64,000 nt of DNA from Arenicellales bacterium (lineage in GTDB: Bacteria > Pseudomonadota > Gammaproteobacteria > Arenicellales > JAJDZL01), in the NCBI GenBank assembly GCA_958295885.1, contig OY282380.1:2728001-2792000 (forward strand), written 5' to 3'. The notes under the pieces are model-generated. The model was not told the DNA's origin, did no database searches, and worked only from the letters and a program-made list of their open reading frames with translations. Shown in pieces: positions 17,455 to 27,488 of this stretch. Positions within the stretch are counted from its first letter, which is position 1. Each line of letters opens with the position of its first letter. Made by a program: the position numbers and the translations under genes.

Positions 17455-17760
17455 CGACGCGGTTTTGTTAGACATGTTGCTGGTAGCGTGGGAGGTAAGG
17501 GATTTTGCTGCCAGCTTGAATTTCAAGGAGCTTTAACAAAGTCGAATGGCACAGCTTGCGATTCTAAAGGCAGTCGAAGTTATTGGAGAGGCTGCGTCTC
17601 ACATAAGTATTTGATGGGAGGAGACACATCCGGAAATACTGAGGCGCAAGATTGCCGGCATGCGAAACCGTCTCGCACATGAATATTTCGACGTTAGTCT
17701 GGAGGGTGTTTAGGAAACCATTCTCCAAAATGTACCCCACCTATCTCACAACTCGGACGT
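17451..17760 (+). pseudogene. HepT (HEPN) toxin with three in-frame stops
   Basis: One frame reads DDAVLLDMLLVAWEVRDF, then TAA at 17534, QSRMAQLAILKAVEVIGEAA, then TGA at 17612, HPEILRRKIAGMRNRLAHEYF, then TAG at 17711, ETILQNV. This is the full HEPN/DUF86 layout. The signature R-X4-H-X-Y (RNRLAHEY, 17663-17686) is intact, including the tyrosine that MntA would modify. No frameshift is needed within the body, only the start is slightly out of register. The toxin is dead by point mutation beside an intact antitoxin. Confidence 0.88.
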
Positions 17761-18267
17761 TCTGCACCACCGGACAAAGAGTGCTTGCCAAACTATCCAA
17801 TATCTAATTTTCTTGCCTACTTAGTGAAAAACCGACTAAAAGTGAGTACGGCATTAGAACAATGTTCTTTTTGACCTTGGAATGGTAACTTGGTTGGAAT
17901 TGCCAGTCCAAATCGAACAGCAGTCTGGTCTTCGTAATATTCGAAGCAAACTGCTTTGGGAAGGTTCGCTGAAAGAGATGCGATTGGGCAAGTGAATATT
18001 GCGGAAACATCCGTTTGGATGAATGATTTCGAGAATCACCTTGTTTCCCTTTATTTGCAAACCAGGTTTTCTTAGACGAAACTCTTCGAATTGGGACTAC
18101 TTCCCATAAAGCCCGCGGGTTGATTCTTGAAATTTCACCGAATTTTACGGACCGAGATTCAAATTAATTTTCCGTAATAATTCTGTAGTATCGTATGATT
18201 TTAAGAGATAGACCGTACTAATCCAGGCAGTAATACGCCCAACGGCAAACTCAGAGAGGTCTCGCGC
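17761..18267. other. No gene recognised
   Basis: About 500 bp after the hepT relic, AT-rich. No convincing gene; short minus-strand frames at 17804-18060 show no domain. The promoter of the next gene is presumably at the right end (TATCGTATGATTTT near 18190). Confidence 0.4.
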
Positions 18268-19443
18268 ATGCCAACGACTTTGCGGCAGATGCTCCGAAAC
18301 AGGTTTCTGGACGGAATGAGCCATGCTGCCTGTACGGTGAACATCGTTACCACGGACGGTGTTGCTGGACGCGCGGGAGTGACGGTGTCAGCGATGTCCT
18401 CTGTTTCTGCCGACACGCCAAAGCCGACTCTGCTGGTCTGCGTGCATCAGCTGAGCCCGACGGCACAGAAGATCATCAACAACGGCGTATTCTGCGTAAA
18501 CGTCCTGAAGGATGATCAGGCCTTTGTTTCCGACACCTTCGCGGGACGCTATAAGGACGTAGTGGAAGATAAGTTTGAATGTGCCGAATGGACTGCTATG
18601 CCATCAGGCGCGCCTCGGGTGATTGATCCTCTGGTAGGTTTTGACTGCCAATTGATTTCTTCGAATCTTGTTGGCACGCATCATGTTTTCTTTGGCGAAG
18701 TGACGGACATTTTTTTAGCGGAACGGGGATCGCCCCTGATCTATGCCAACCGCGCCTACGGCGCCACCTCTCGAATTGAACGCGCTTCTTCCATCGCGGC
18801 AGGCAAGAAAAGAGCTCAGACCAGATTGTCGGTCGGCTGCTTTCACACTTTTGGGCCGTATTTTGTGCCCGAAATCATTCAACAAATGATCGCTAAAGAT
18901 TCAATACAGACAATCAAACTTGTGGAAGGAGATCAGCGCAGGGTCTTGGAAAGCCTGCAAGCCGGTGAAACCGAAGTCGGGCTGCTTTATGACCTCAGTC
19001 TTCCTGATGATTTGGCAGTCATTCCCCTTACCCAGCTGACTCCTTACGTTTTGTTGGCTGAAGGTCATCCTCTTGCTGACAAACAGGCGATGACTCCGGC
19101 AGAACTGGCAGAATATCCGATGGTTCTTTTGGACGCTCCGCCCAGCCGGGAGTACTTCACAGAAATCTTGATAAATGCGGGCTTTACACCGAGGGTCGCG
19201 CATCGATCTTCCAGTTTTGAAATGGTACGCGGCATGGTTGGGCATGGTCTGGGCTATACGCTGCTTGCCACGAAGCCGGCTTCGCCCATGACATATGACG
19301 GTCGCGCACTTGTCAGCCGACGTCTAATTGCCAAGGCTGAACCAAGCCAGATTGTTTTGGTTTGGCGCAAATCCACGAATCTGTCCAAATCCGCCCAACT
19401 GTTCGTGTCGTTCTGCCGCAAATTCTTTGGTGTTCCAGATTAG
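18268..19443 (+). CDS. Flavin reductase-LysR substrate-binding domain fusion
   Basis: A 391-aa two-domain protein. Residues about 10-165 are a flavin reductase-like (HpaC/NTA monooxygenase component B type) FMN-binding barrel: HAACTVNIVTTDGVAGRAGVTVSAMSSVSADTP, then GVFCVNVLK and HHVFFGEVTDI. Residues about 185-385 are a LysR-type substrate-binding domain (LSVGCFHTFGPYFVPEIIQ, EVGLLYDLSLPDDLAV, FEMVRGMVGHGLGYTLL). There is no DNA-binding HTH. Such a protein could supply reduced flavin to a monooxygenase under control of a small effector, but no oxygenase is adjacent. It starts at ATG 18268 after GAGG. It is a single uninterrupted frame, so the fusion is not a frameshift artefact. Confidence 0.82.
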   Translation: MPTTLRQMLRNRFLDGMSHAACTVNIVTTDGVAGRAGVTVSAMSSVSADTPKPTLLVCVHQLSPTAQKIINNGVFCVNVLKDDQAFVSDTFAGRYKDVVEDKFECAEWTAMPSGAPRVIDPLVGFDCQLISSNLVGTHHVFFGEVTDIFLAERGSPLIYANRAYGATSRIERASSIAAGKKRAQTRLSVGCFHTFGPYFVPEIIQQMIAKDSIQTIKLVEGDQRRVLESLQAGETEVGLLYDLSLPDDLAVIPLTQLTPYVLLAEGHPLADKQAMTPAELAEYPMVLLDAPPSREYFTEILINAGFTPRVAHRSSSFEMVRGMVGHGLGYTLLATKPASPMTYDGRALVSRRLIAKAEPSQIVLVWRKSTNLSKSAQLFVSFCRKFFGVPD

Positions 19444-19561
19444 TCGAACGAAGATCTAAATCTAGAGTTGAAGCTAGTATAGGTGAGACGCCGAGGAGAC
19501 TTCACCACTTTAGTTCAACAATTGACTCAAGTTTCTGGATTCAAAATCATCTAATTCGGCC

Positions 19562-19750
19562 TGACAGAACAGCTGGATCATCATCAGTTTCACTTCGTTC
19601 GTCGCCTCGGTGCATCTTTGTGCGGTTCGTCGCCTGATGCTCACTTATGCCAGTTCGAGTGACGGCGGCGGCAATCCGTGCGAAATCCAAGAACAGTTCA
19701 AAGAACCAACTCAATCTGTTCAGCCTGGTGTGCCAGCTGTGGTGTTGGGA
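19562..19750 (+). pseudogene. IS4-family transposase relic
   Basis: High DNA similarity to 27830-28005 of the IS4-family copy (cgttcgtcgcctcg, tcatctttgtgcggttcgtc-like blocks, cttatgccagttcgagtgacgg). It is frameshifted and lacks both ends. It sits 150 bp before the damaged tctB start and may mark the event that removed upstream DNA. Confidence 0.75.
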
Positions 19751-19900
19751 GGAAGTGCGCAGTCGCAACGGCTGGGTTAACATCCATAATTCCGGTGATG
19801 ATTTACTTACTTTTCTGGACAACCAAGAGAAAGTCATTGGGGATTTGATGAGAAAACTTGGATTCCTATAAAACACCTAGCCCATATAGTGGACAAAAGC

Positions 19901-20390
19901 ATGTCGCTGGAACGATCTATTGCCCTTGTCTTCTAAATTATTTGCGCAGTCTACGGCTATTCAGCTTTTTAACATGGACGGAGCATTGCCTCCGTTCATG
20001 CGTCAGAATCCTATTTGGCCCAGCACCTTTCCAAAAATTCTAAGCATTGCCGGCATTCTGATTTCGTTGACGATCCTGTTCAACATTGAAAAGTCTAGTC
20101 AAACGGCAAAGACCGCGGAGATCAACTATCGTCGCTTAACAGAGTACAAAATTGGTCAGGCTCTGCTGCTTGTTGGGCTGATGGTGGTGTACGCGCCCGC
20201 ACTGCGACCCGTTGGTTTTTTATTGTCGACCAGCCTATTTCTGCTGATCGGATTCACGTTGCTTGGCGAACGTCGGTGGTGGATGATACTTGTCGTTTCC
20301 TTGATCAGTGCCGGATTCGTTTGGTACTTGGTTGACAGGGTGCTTGGGATCTATCTGAGTCCTTGGCCATCTTTATTTATGGGGAGCTAG
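19901..20390 (+). pseudogene. tctB: TctB-like small membrane subunit, damaged
   Basis: The likely start is ATG 19901 (MSLERSIALVF). A TAA at 19934 interrupts the first membrane segment, which continues in frame as IICAVYGYSAF. A one-base shift in the T5 run at 19966-19970 then leads into the frame reading MDGALPPFMRQNPIWPSTFP to the end at 20390. The C-terminal part has four hydrophobic segments. TctB is the small subunit of tripartite tricarboxylate transporters. With a nonsense codon and a frameshift it is very probably dead. Confidence 0.75.
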
Positions 20391-20396
20391 TCGCCG

Positions 20397-21918
20397 ATGC
20401 TTGAAGGAATATTAATCGGGCTCTCTACCGCGTTTTCAGTAGCGAACCTACTCATGGTGGTGGGCGGATGCTTCATCGGCACGATAATTGGAATGCTACC
20501 CGGATTAGGGCCGATGTCGATTATCGCCATTATGATACCGGTCGCAATCAGTATTGGAGATCCTTCAGCTGCTCTGATCCTTCTCGCCGGTGTGTACTAC
20601 AGAGCAATTTTTTTGGTGGGTCCACATCGTCAATTCTGATTAATGCACCTGGCGTATCCTCCACGGTGGTCTCCAGTTTTGACGGGTACCCGCTAGCGAA
20701 ATCGGGACAGGCCGGCAAGGCACTCACTGTCGCCGCAATTGCCTCATTTGCAGGTGGAAGCATAGGTGCAGTGCTATTGATGATTTTCGCACCGACACTC
20801 GCTAATATTGCTTTGTTGTTTCATTCTGCCGAGTATTTTACACTCATGATCATAGGTCTGTCGGCAGTTGCAGCCTTTGCTGGTTCTGGCCAAGTAAGCA
20901 AAGCATTGATCATGACTGTACTTGGTTTGAGCATGGCAACTGTAGGAGAAGGAGCGCTATTTTATCTGCCTCGCTTCACCATGGACATTCCCGATCTCCA
21001 AAGCGGCTTGAACTTTATTACTTTGGCCATGGCCATGTTCGCCTTGCCGGAAGCAATTTTCTTGATTCTTGATCCGGCAAGGTCGAAGCGGGATTCAAGT
21101 CATAAAGGCAAGATCAAGAACTTACGCATCAGCCGAAAGGAAGCTAGATTGATTGCACCGGTAATCGGAGCCAATCAATACAAGGGTTTTTGATTGGTGT
21201 TCTACCTGGTGCCGGCGCCACCATTTCGTCCTTTCTTGGATATGCTGTTGAGCGTAATATCGCCAAGGATGAGGAGCGAGAACAATTTGGCAAAGGTTCC
21301 ATCAAAGGGTTGGCAGCTCCCGAATCAGCGAACAATGCAGCCTGTACGGGCTCTTTCGTCCCTCTACTGACACTGGGCATACCTGGTTCTGGGACCACGG
21401 CCATCCTACTAGGTGCTTTAATCGCACTCAATGTGGCGCCAGGACCAAGGTTAATGGTTGACAACCCTTCGATTTTTTGGGCCGTGATCATCTCTATGTA
21501 TCTTGGCAACGTAATACTGTTGATACTGAATCTGCCCTTAATCCCATACATCGCGAAAATTCTCACCGTCCCTCGAAACTATCTTATACCCTTCATTTTG
21601 TTTTTCACCATGATGGGAGCTTACATAGGCCAGAACAATGCCACTGAATTACTGATTCTGGTGGCCTTGGGAGTTTGCGCCACTATATTGCGATTTGCGG
21701 CTTATCCACTGCCCCCTATGCTCATTGGATTTATTCTTGGTTCCATGCTGGAAGACAACTTTGCGCGTTCGATGCAACTCTATGATGGGGTCGCCTTTAT
21801 TCTTCAGCGTCCTATGACACTAGCTCTGTTGATACTTGCAATTATTCTTATTGTTCTACCTAGCTTCAGCAAATATTGGAAGCGTAGCGCAGAGAAATCG
21901 GAAACCCCGACTAGCTGA
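20397..21918 (+). pseudogene. tctA: TctA-like large membrane subunit, two frameshifts
   Basis: Three frames rebuild one TctA protein of about 500 aa. The first (20397-20639) has LLMVVGGCFIGTIIGMLPGL. After a one-T loss in the T7 run near 20608 the second reads FGGSTSSILINAPGVSSTVV. After a one-base loss near 21165 the third (21190-21918) reads GFLIGVLPGAGATISSFLGY and later PLLTLGIPGSGTTAILLGAL. These are the two conserved G/P-rich motifs of TctA. It follows tctB by six bases. No tctC binding protein or tctDE regulators are found, so the transporter is incomplete as well as broken. Confidence 0.88.
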
Positions 21919-22771
21919 AGTCACCAAGCATAAATATTAGCAGCCACAAGGAGTTGCTTGTAGGGCATCTGGCAATCGGAATGTTCAGCTGCACTTTTGT
22001 CTGGATCGCTATCAGATCTGAAATTCGATGCTGATCATCACGAATGGCTGAGGCATTGAACGGCGAAATACCGATCATCCTGCACTGCGAAAGGAGTCTG
22101 ACTTCCAAACAATCAGCCGCCACTATAACCCAATAGACTTTCAACCTGCGTTAAGAGCTGATACTTCCAGTCAAACCCGTATCTTACATTCCCATCAGGT
22201 CTGGAGGTTGTGAAAGTAACACGATTCAAAAAAATTGTTTCGAAAAACGAACAATCTGCTGAATTTCTTATACCGAATCAATGAAATTGGCCGCAGCTCA
22301 CTGACTCTTAGGACTGCCATTGATGCAAGGGCGATTTCCAGATAACTTGTATTCGAGAACACACAAGCTACACGTCGAATCGAGAAAATGCTTTAACGGT
22401 TCCACCATGTTTCCAAATCGACGAAAGCTTTCTAGGGAAGGTTATTTACATTGCTCAAAAGTATCCAAGGTGACGAATTAACGCTCCGTATTCAGCATTT
22501 CGTTGTCTGCCGCTTCGACCTTAGCGGATTCAAGCGGAACGCAGCGTGAAAATGATTGGCATCTATCAAATTTGTTTACATAATGAGCAGTGAATACGAC
22601 AAGCTGCGTCACGACTGCATTAATCAACAATAGCGTTTACGGCGATTACTAAGTACAAATAGCTGGCCGCGTCTTTTTAAGCGAGCTGTAGGAGCAGTAA
22701 TGTACACCCTCACAAATGGCATGTTGAACAAATAATTTTTCATCCTCTATAAAAAAATGCTTTTGACACAA
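21919..22771. other. No gene recognised
   Basis: About 850 bp with stops in all frames and no recognised protein or RNA. Composition becomes strongly AT-rich toward the right. Confidence 0.5.
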
Positions 22772-22794
22772 GCCTGTCGATTTGACGGTTTTTT
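22772..22794 (+). terminator. Candidate intrinsic terminator
   Basis: GCCTGTC and GACGG can pair (one bulged T) around a five-base loop, and six T residues follow at 22789-22794. It has the form of a rho-independent terminator for rightward transcription, although no gene is recognised immediately upstream. An unrecognised small RNA is possible. Confidence 0.4.
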
Positions 22795-22859
22795 CAGAAA
22801 ATGTATATGACTAAGACTTATAGTAAGAAATTAAATTGAATACAGATTGTCAAGAATAT

Positions 22860-22980
22860 TACAATTTATTGCACTTAGATTGTGTAATTTGTACATTTAT
22901 ATGCGAGAATAAATGAATAATTCTTACATTAATATGCACATATAAATGAATAATTAGTACATTTGTATGCGCTTTAAAAT
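22860..22980 (+). repeat. Iterated 33-bp repeat upstream of DUF4143 ATPase
   Basis: A TACATTTATATGC-type core starts at 22892, 22925 and 22958, exactly 33 bp apart, with a degenerate copy at 22860. The two central units share the full 33 bp including AAATGAATAATT. The core CATTTATATG also appears inverted as CATATAAATG within unit two. The spacing is close to three DNA turns, so proteins bound to each unit would lie on one face of the helix. This looks like an operator or iteron array in front of the ATPase gene at 23042. Confidence 0.65.
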
Positions 22981-23041
22981 GTAAATCATCTTTCTCACTG
23001 AGAATAGAGATCAAGTAACAGCTCACCAAACCAAATTCACC

Positions 23042-24352
23042 ATGTTAGCTCGACTGAGAATTGACGACTTAGAAAAGTGGAAAAACAAGACCCGTCGTAA
23101 ACCTTTGTTGTTGGATGGAGCGCGACAGGTCGGCAAAACCTATTTGGTTGGCGAAATTTTCGGAAAGAAACGATTTCGGAAAGTGCATCGACTGGATTTT
23201 CGTTTAGATTCGAGATTAAGCAGACTGTTTATTGAATCACTAGACCCCCAAACGATTCTGTCGAATATTGAGCTACATCTTAATGCCAAAATTTCTCTTC
23301 GCCGCGACCTGATTTTCTTCGATGAGATTGGCGAATGTCAGAGAGCTGTCGATTCGCTGAAATATTTTGCCGAAGAACTCCCCCGCGCCTATATATGCGC
23401 TTCGGGTTCAAACATAGGTTTATTGGAATCCTTTCCCGTAGGAGCTGTCCATCACATGGAACTGTTCCCTCTATGTTTCGAAGAGTTTCTGATGGCGAAA
23501 AACAATCCATTACTGCTTGAATCTTTCCGGGAACGGCGCAATTCACAAATCGTTTTCGATCACCTCTGGACAACACTCCTTGACTACTATTTTGTTGGTG
23601 GCATGCCAGAAGCTGTAATGCGCTGGCATGCCGGTACCGGACGTTTATCTGATCGCGTGAATGATGTTTCCCAGATTCATCGCGGTCTTATGCTTGGTTA
23701 TCGTCAGGATTTTGGCAAGTACTCTGGAAAAATTCACGCTCTTCATATTGACGCTGTGTTTTCAGCCGTTCCACGACAGTTGGCTTCCTGTCGGGATGAA
23801 TCTGTCAAGCGATTTAAATTTAAAGGTGTTATCCAACGAAAAAATAGATATCGCGATCTTCGAGGTCCGATTGATTGGCTGGAGAAAGCAAATTTAGTTC
23901 GGAAATGCCATCCCATAAACAGCAAGCCAGTCCCACCTCTTCAGGCACTGATTCGCGACAACATGTTCAAGCTCTATTTTTTTGATGTCGGACTGCTGAA
24001 TCATATGCTTGAAATTCCGTATGATCTTCAAAGATCTCAGTCTCTGCCATTCAAAGGATACATTGCGGAAAACTTCGTACAAACCGAACTTGCAGTGCAT
24101 TCAGATTACCCTACCTATTCCTGGCAGAAAGCACGAGCCGAAATTGAGTTTCTCCACCAGTGCAAAGACGGTGAAATCATTCCTGTCGAAGTAAAAAGTG
24201 GATCCCGTACACGTGCTAAGAGCTTGACTTCCTACCTAGATCGGTATGACCCGACCCGGGCGGTGATTCTTGCTGGAATGCCTGCTAGTAAAAAGTCAGA
24301 GAAAGTACAGCATTGGCCTCTATATGAAGCGCAGTTTCTGAACCAGCTGTGA
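23042..24352 (+). CDS. AAA ATPase with DUF4143 (AAA_14) domain
   Basis: A 436-aa protein. Residues 20-150 are an AAA_14 P-loop domain with Walker A GARQVGKT (26-33), Walker B LIFFDEIGEC (about 88-97) and a sensor-like ICASGSN. The C-terminal DUF4143 part (about 200-420) contains MFKLYFFDVGLLNHML and the nuclease-like EIIPVEVKSG. Proteins of this family are common in bacteria and archaea, of unknown function, and often scattered by transfer. It is intact and alone, with an iterated repeat 60-180 bp upstream that may be its operator. Low GC fits acquisition. Confidence 0.85.
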   Translation: MLARLRIDDLEKWKNKTRRKPLLLDGARQVGKTYLVGEIFGKKRFRKVHRLDFRLDSRLSRLFIESLDPQTILSNIELHLNAKISLRRDLIFFDEIGECQRAVDSLKYFAEELPRAYICASGSNIGLLESFPVGAVHHMELFPLCFEEFLMAKNNPLLLESFRERRNSQIVFDHLWTTLLDYYFVGGMPEAVMRWHAGTGRLSDRVNDVSQIHRGLMLGYRQDFGKYSGKIHALHIDAVFSAVPRQLASCRDESVKRFKFKGVIQRKNRYRDLRGPIDWLEKANLVRKCHPINSKPVPPLQALIRDNMFKLYFFDVGLLNHMLEIPYDLQRSQSLPFKGYIAENFVQTELAVHSDYPTYSWQKARAEIEFLHQCKDGEIIPVEVKSGSRTRAKSLTSYLDRYDPTRAVILAGMPASKKSEKVQHWPLYEAQFLNQL

Positions 24353-24826
24353 GGTATAGCTGTCGATTCGACGCTTTCGAAAACCGGATTGAAGTATGCG
24401 CAGCAGCGCTAGTCCGAAGTGAATGATTTACTTGCAAATTCAGTTCAGAAGAAGATAGCAGTCGGTCTCGGTGAGACCTGCCTGCCCTGCCAAATTCCAC
24501 TCCTTATGCAAAATGGGGCAGGTCATTGGTATTCGATGTCGACGAGCTGCCTGACTCTTATTCGCCTGCTGCGCTCTCCATGCAGGACTTAACCACAGAA
24601 ACATGATGTTCGTTGCCAATATTGACGGGATAGCGTTTACAGACGGCGAGAGGCATAATCTTTCGTCGAATTGCAACGGTCCAATCAGTATTGGAAGTTA
24701 AAACAATTGCACATGCTGGAAGCCTAATCAATTTAGATGGACTTCTAGAGAATGAAACCGATAAAACTTCAATAACTCAAGTTTCGGAGTTGGAAAACAC
24801 ACGGCATTGTGATCTATAATATTAAT
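24353..24826. other. No gene recognised
   Basis: About 470 bp between the ATPase gene and the IS4-family insertion. No recognised gene or terminator. Confidence 0.4.
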
Positions 24827-24836
24827 ATAAGGTATT
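24827..24836 (+). repeat. Left target duplication of the IS4-family element
   Basis: ATAAGGTATT occurs here and at 28217-28226, bracketing the IS4-family element. Ten bases is within the range of target duplications for this family. Confidence 0.65.
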
Positions 24837-26222
24837 GTTTTTATTTAATAATATAGCCTCAAATGGTGTATAATGTTGGTTCTTAACAATCAACAACTAA
24901 CCCCAAAGAGGCTATGGAATGAAACATTGTAGCAAAATGCCAAGATTACCCTCAAATTTTGAAGAAACGCTGACTGCTTCGAGCATTCTCATTGACAATC
25001 TGTATGCCGAGTGCTGTCGCTCGCTGCATTTGAAAACGCTGCTGAACCGAGCGGGCATCACCAAGCGTAGCGGTTTGGATGTTGCACAAACGGTGTTTCT
25101 GCTGCTGATGCGGGTGTTTCTGCGGGACTCGTCAATCGCCATGTTCTGTCGCAAGTCGATGCAGGAATTCGTTCAAGCCAGTAAAGATCCACTCTACGAC
25201 CTGTTGAAGAATCAAAAAGTCAATTGGCGTTCGTTTCATCAGTTGATGGTGCGCAAAGTGTATCGCAGTTTGAATTTGAATCCAAACGGACTGCGTGCGT
25301 TGGTGGTCGATGACACGGTGAAAGTTCGCCGCGGCAAAAACATGGAGGGCGTCAGCCGCCATTACGATCACACCTCGGGTCGGTGTGTGATGGGACAGCA
25401 GGTGGTGCAGTTGGGACTGGTGAGCGAAGAGCATTTTCTGCCGTTGGACAGCCAGATTTACATCAGCAGCAAGGAAATCACCGGTCTGAAGAAAGAGCAT
25501 GAGGACGGTCGAAGCATAGTCGCCCGGTTATGGCGGCAGGGGCTTGAAATGACGAAGCCGCAAATGGTCGAGGACATGCTCAAGCGAGTCTTGGGCAAGG
25601 GCTTTCGGGCTCCTTATCTGGTTGCGGATTCTTGGTATTCGAGCAAGAAGATCATGAACTTAGCGATGCAAAATGAAATGTGTGCAGTGCTGCGCATGAA
25701 AAAGGGAACAACCAAATATCGAGTGCAGGTTGGTACCGACAAAAAACAGCTGCTCCATGCCAAGGACATTTATTCGAAGTGCGTGCGCAAGAACTGGCGC
25801 AAGCTGCCCGGGCGGTCTTGGCAGGTGTTTTCCCTGAAAGTGGAACTAAAACTGCAGAGTGATCCTAAGCAAGATCCGAGTTGGCATCCGGTGCAGCTTC
25901 TATTCGTGCGCGCACTGAAAGAAAACGGAGCCGCCGGCAGTCGCAGGGACTGGGCATTATTTTTGTCCACGGACGACCAATTGAGTCCTGAAAAGCTGCT
26001 CCAAATTTATTCTTTGCGTTGGAGTGTGGAAGTTTATTTGCCGTGAAATTGAATTGGTAGTAAACTTGCGTCGTGGCGCGTAGAATGGTTGCGATGTTTT
26101 TTAAACATCACAGTCAGTCAGATATGGAGACTACGCCAGGTATGCGAAGCGGTCGGTTTTGCAGCTGCCCAAGTTATGCTGCGGGCCGGTGTCCGAGTTT
26201 AGCCGCCCGGCTGAGTGAGGCG

Positions 26223-27488
26223 TTACCAGTTCAAAACGAATTCACCGTCGGGATTGCGTTGGAGAATGCCGAACTTTTTCAACTCCCGCACCCAGCGTGG
26301 CGCATTGCGTCGCACGAGCAGTTGCTGATAGTCGGCGACGGGGTCGAGATAAGGTTGTTGATCGCGCAGTACTGCATAGATGGTCCGCGCCAGTTTATGT
26401 GCGGTGGCGGTAATGGCTCGTTTGTAGCCGCGCCGAACGGTCAAGGCCTTATGGTAGGCTTGAAACTGACAGCCGTTGCTACGTGAGGCCGCGTGCGCAC
26501 ATTCAGTGAGGCTCCGCTTCATGTGGCGGTTGCCGCGCCGAGTTCGTGCGTGTCGGCGCTTGCCGGCGCTTTCGTTGTTGCCCGGACAGACCCCACTCCA
26601 AGCGGCAAAACTGTTGGCACCGTCAAACTCACTGAGGTTCGGTCCGATTTCGATCAGGATGCTGGCCGCGGATTCATAACTGATTCCAGGAATGGTGCAC
26701 AGCAGCTCCAGTTGTGACGCATACGGCTGCAGAACCTGCTGCATTTGCTGCATCAGTTCTCTTTCGTGCACCTCAATCTGATCATGCTGGGTCAGCAGGG
26801 TCTTCAAGGTGACTCGCACCGTGTCGCTCAAGTTGGCCTGCAGCGCGTCGGCAAACTGTTCGCGTTTGCCCTGCACGTGCCAGCTCAATGAATCAAGCAC
26901 CTCTGCGGTCGGCTTCTGCTGCAGCACGGCCTTGAGAATACGCCGCCCATTGACGCCGAAAATATCGCTTAAAATGCCACCGATACGAAGCCCGGCCCGG
27001 TCCAACACCTGATGCACCCGATTGCGGACGCGGCTGCGGTCTGCGAGCAGTTGTGCGCGACAGCGGCTGAGCTCGCGCAGGTCTCGAAACTGCTTGTCGG
27101 GCACGAAACTGGGACTGCCCAGTCCGAACTGGCACACCCGCGCCAGCCAACGCGAATCCTGAATGTCGGTCTTGCGTCCGCGCAACTGCTTGATCTGATG
27201 TGCATGATGCAGACTGACCTCGATGCCGGCTTCTCGCAGCACGTCATACGGTCTTTGCCAGTAGATGCCGGTCGCTTCCATCGCCGCCGCCTGCACCTGA
27301 TGTTCACGCAGCCAGCCTCTCATTTGCCCGAGTCCGTCGGGCAAGGCACTGAAACTGCGAGTGTCGCAGCGCGGGGATTCTCCTGCGTGCTCGCACAGCC
27401 GCACCGAAGCGGTGATTTGCATTTTGTGCACATCCAAGCCGGCGGCATGTGAATGGACAATGTGCAGATCATCATTTATCATAATCAT
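26223..27488 (-). CDS. IS110-family DEDD transposase (intact)
   Basis: A 421-aa recombinase. The N-terminal RuvC-like domain shows AAGLDVHKMQITASV (first Asp), MEATGIYWQRPYDVL (Glu) and GRKTDIQDSRWLARV (two further Asp), the DEDD set. The C-terminal Tnp domain has LCTIPGISYESAASIL, FAAWSGVCPGNNESAGKR and the region with the catalytic Ser. Layout and the long upstream non-coding end place it in the IS110 group rather than IS1111. These enzymes use a structured bridge (seek) RNA to choose target and donor. The frame is intact, so this is probably a live element. A start a few codons in (MINDD) is possible. Confidence 0.93.
   Translation of the reverse strand: MIMINDDLHIVHSHAAGLDVHKMQITASVRLCEHAGESPRCDTRSFSALPDGLGQMRGWLREHQVQAAAMEATGIYWQRPYDVLREAGIEVSLHHAHQIKQLRGRKTDIQDSRWLARVCQFGLGSPSFVPDKQFRDLRELSRCRAQLLADRSRVRNRVHQVLDRAGLRIGGILSDIFGVNGRRILKAVLQQKPTAEVLDSLSWHVQGKREQFADALQANLSDTVRVTLKTLLTQHDQIEVHERELMQQMQQVLQPYASQLELLCTIPGISYESAASILIEIGPNLSEFDGANSFAAWSGVCPGNNESAGKRRHARTRRGNRHMKRSLTECAHAASRSNGCQFQAYHKALTVRRGYKRAITATAHKLARTIYAVLRDQQPYLDPVADYQQLLVRRNAPRWVRELKKFGILQRNPDGEFVLNW

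Noticed and set aside
3349..17713. Repeated TGA/TAG codons at Trp positions might mean stop-codon recoding
   Set aside because: TGA, TAG and TAA all end normal genes here (for example the exporter and transporter genes), and the in-frame stops occur only in accessory toxin, Uma2 and transporter relics. Decay explains them.
22860..22980. CRISPR array or plasmid iterons
   Set aside because: Units abut with a 33-bp period and no variable spacers, so it is not CRISPR. No replication initiator gene is near, so an origin is not supported.
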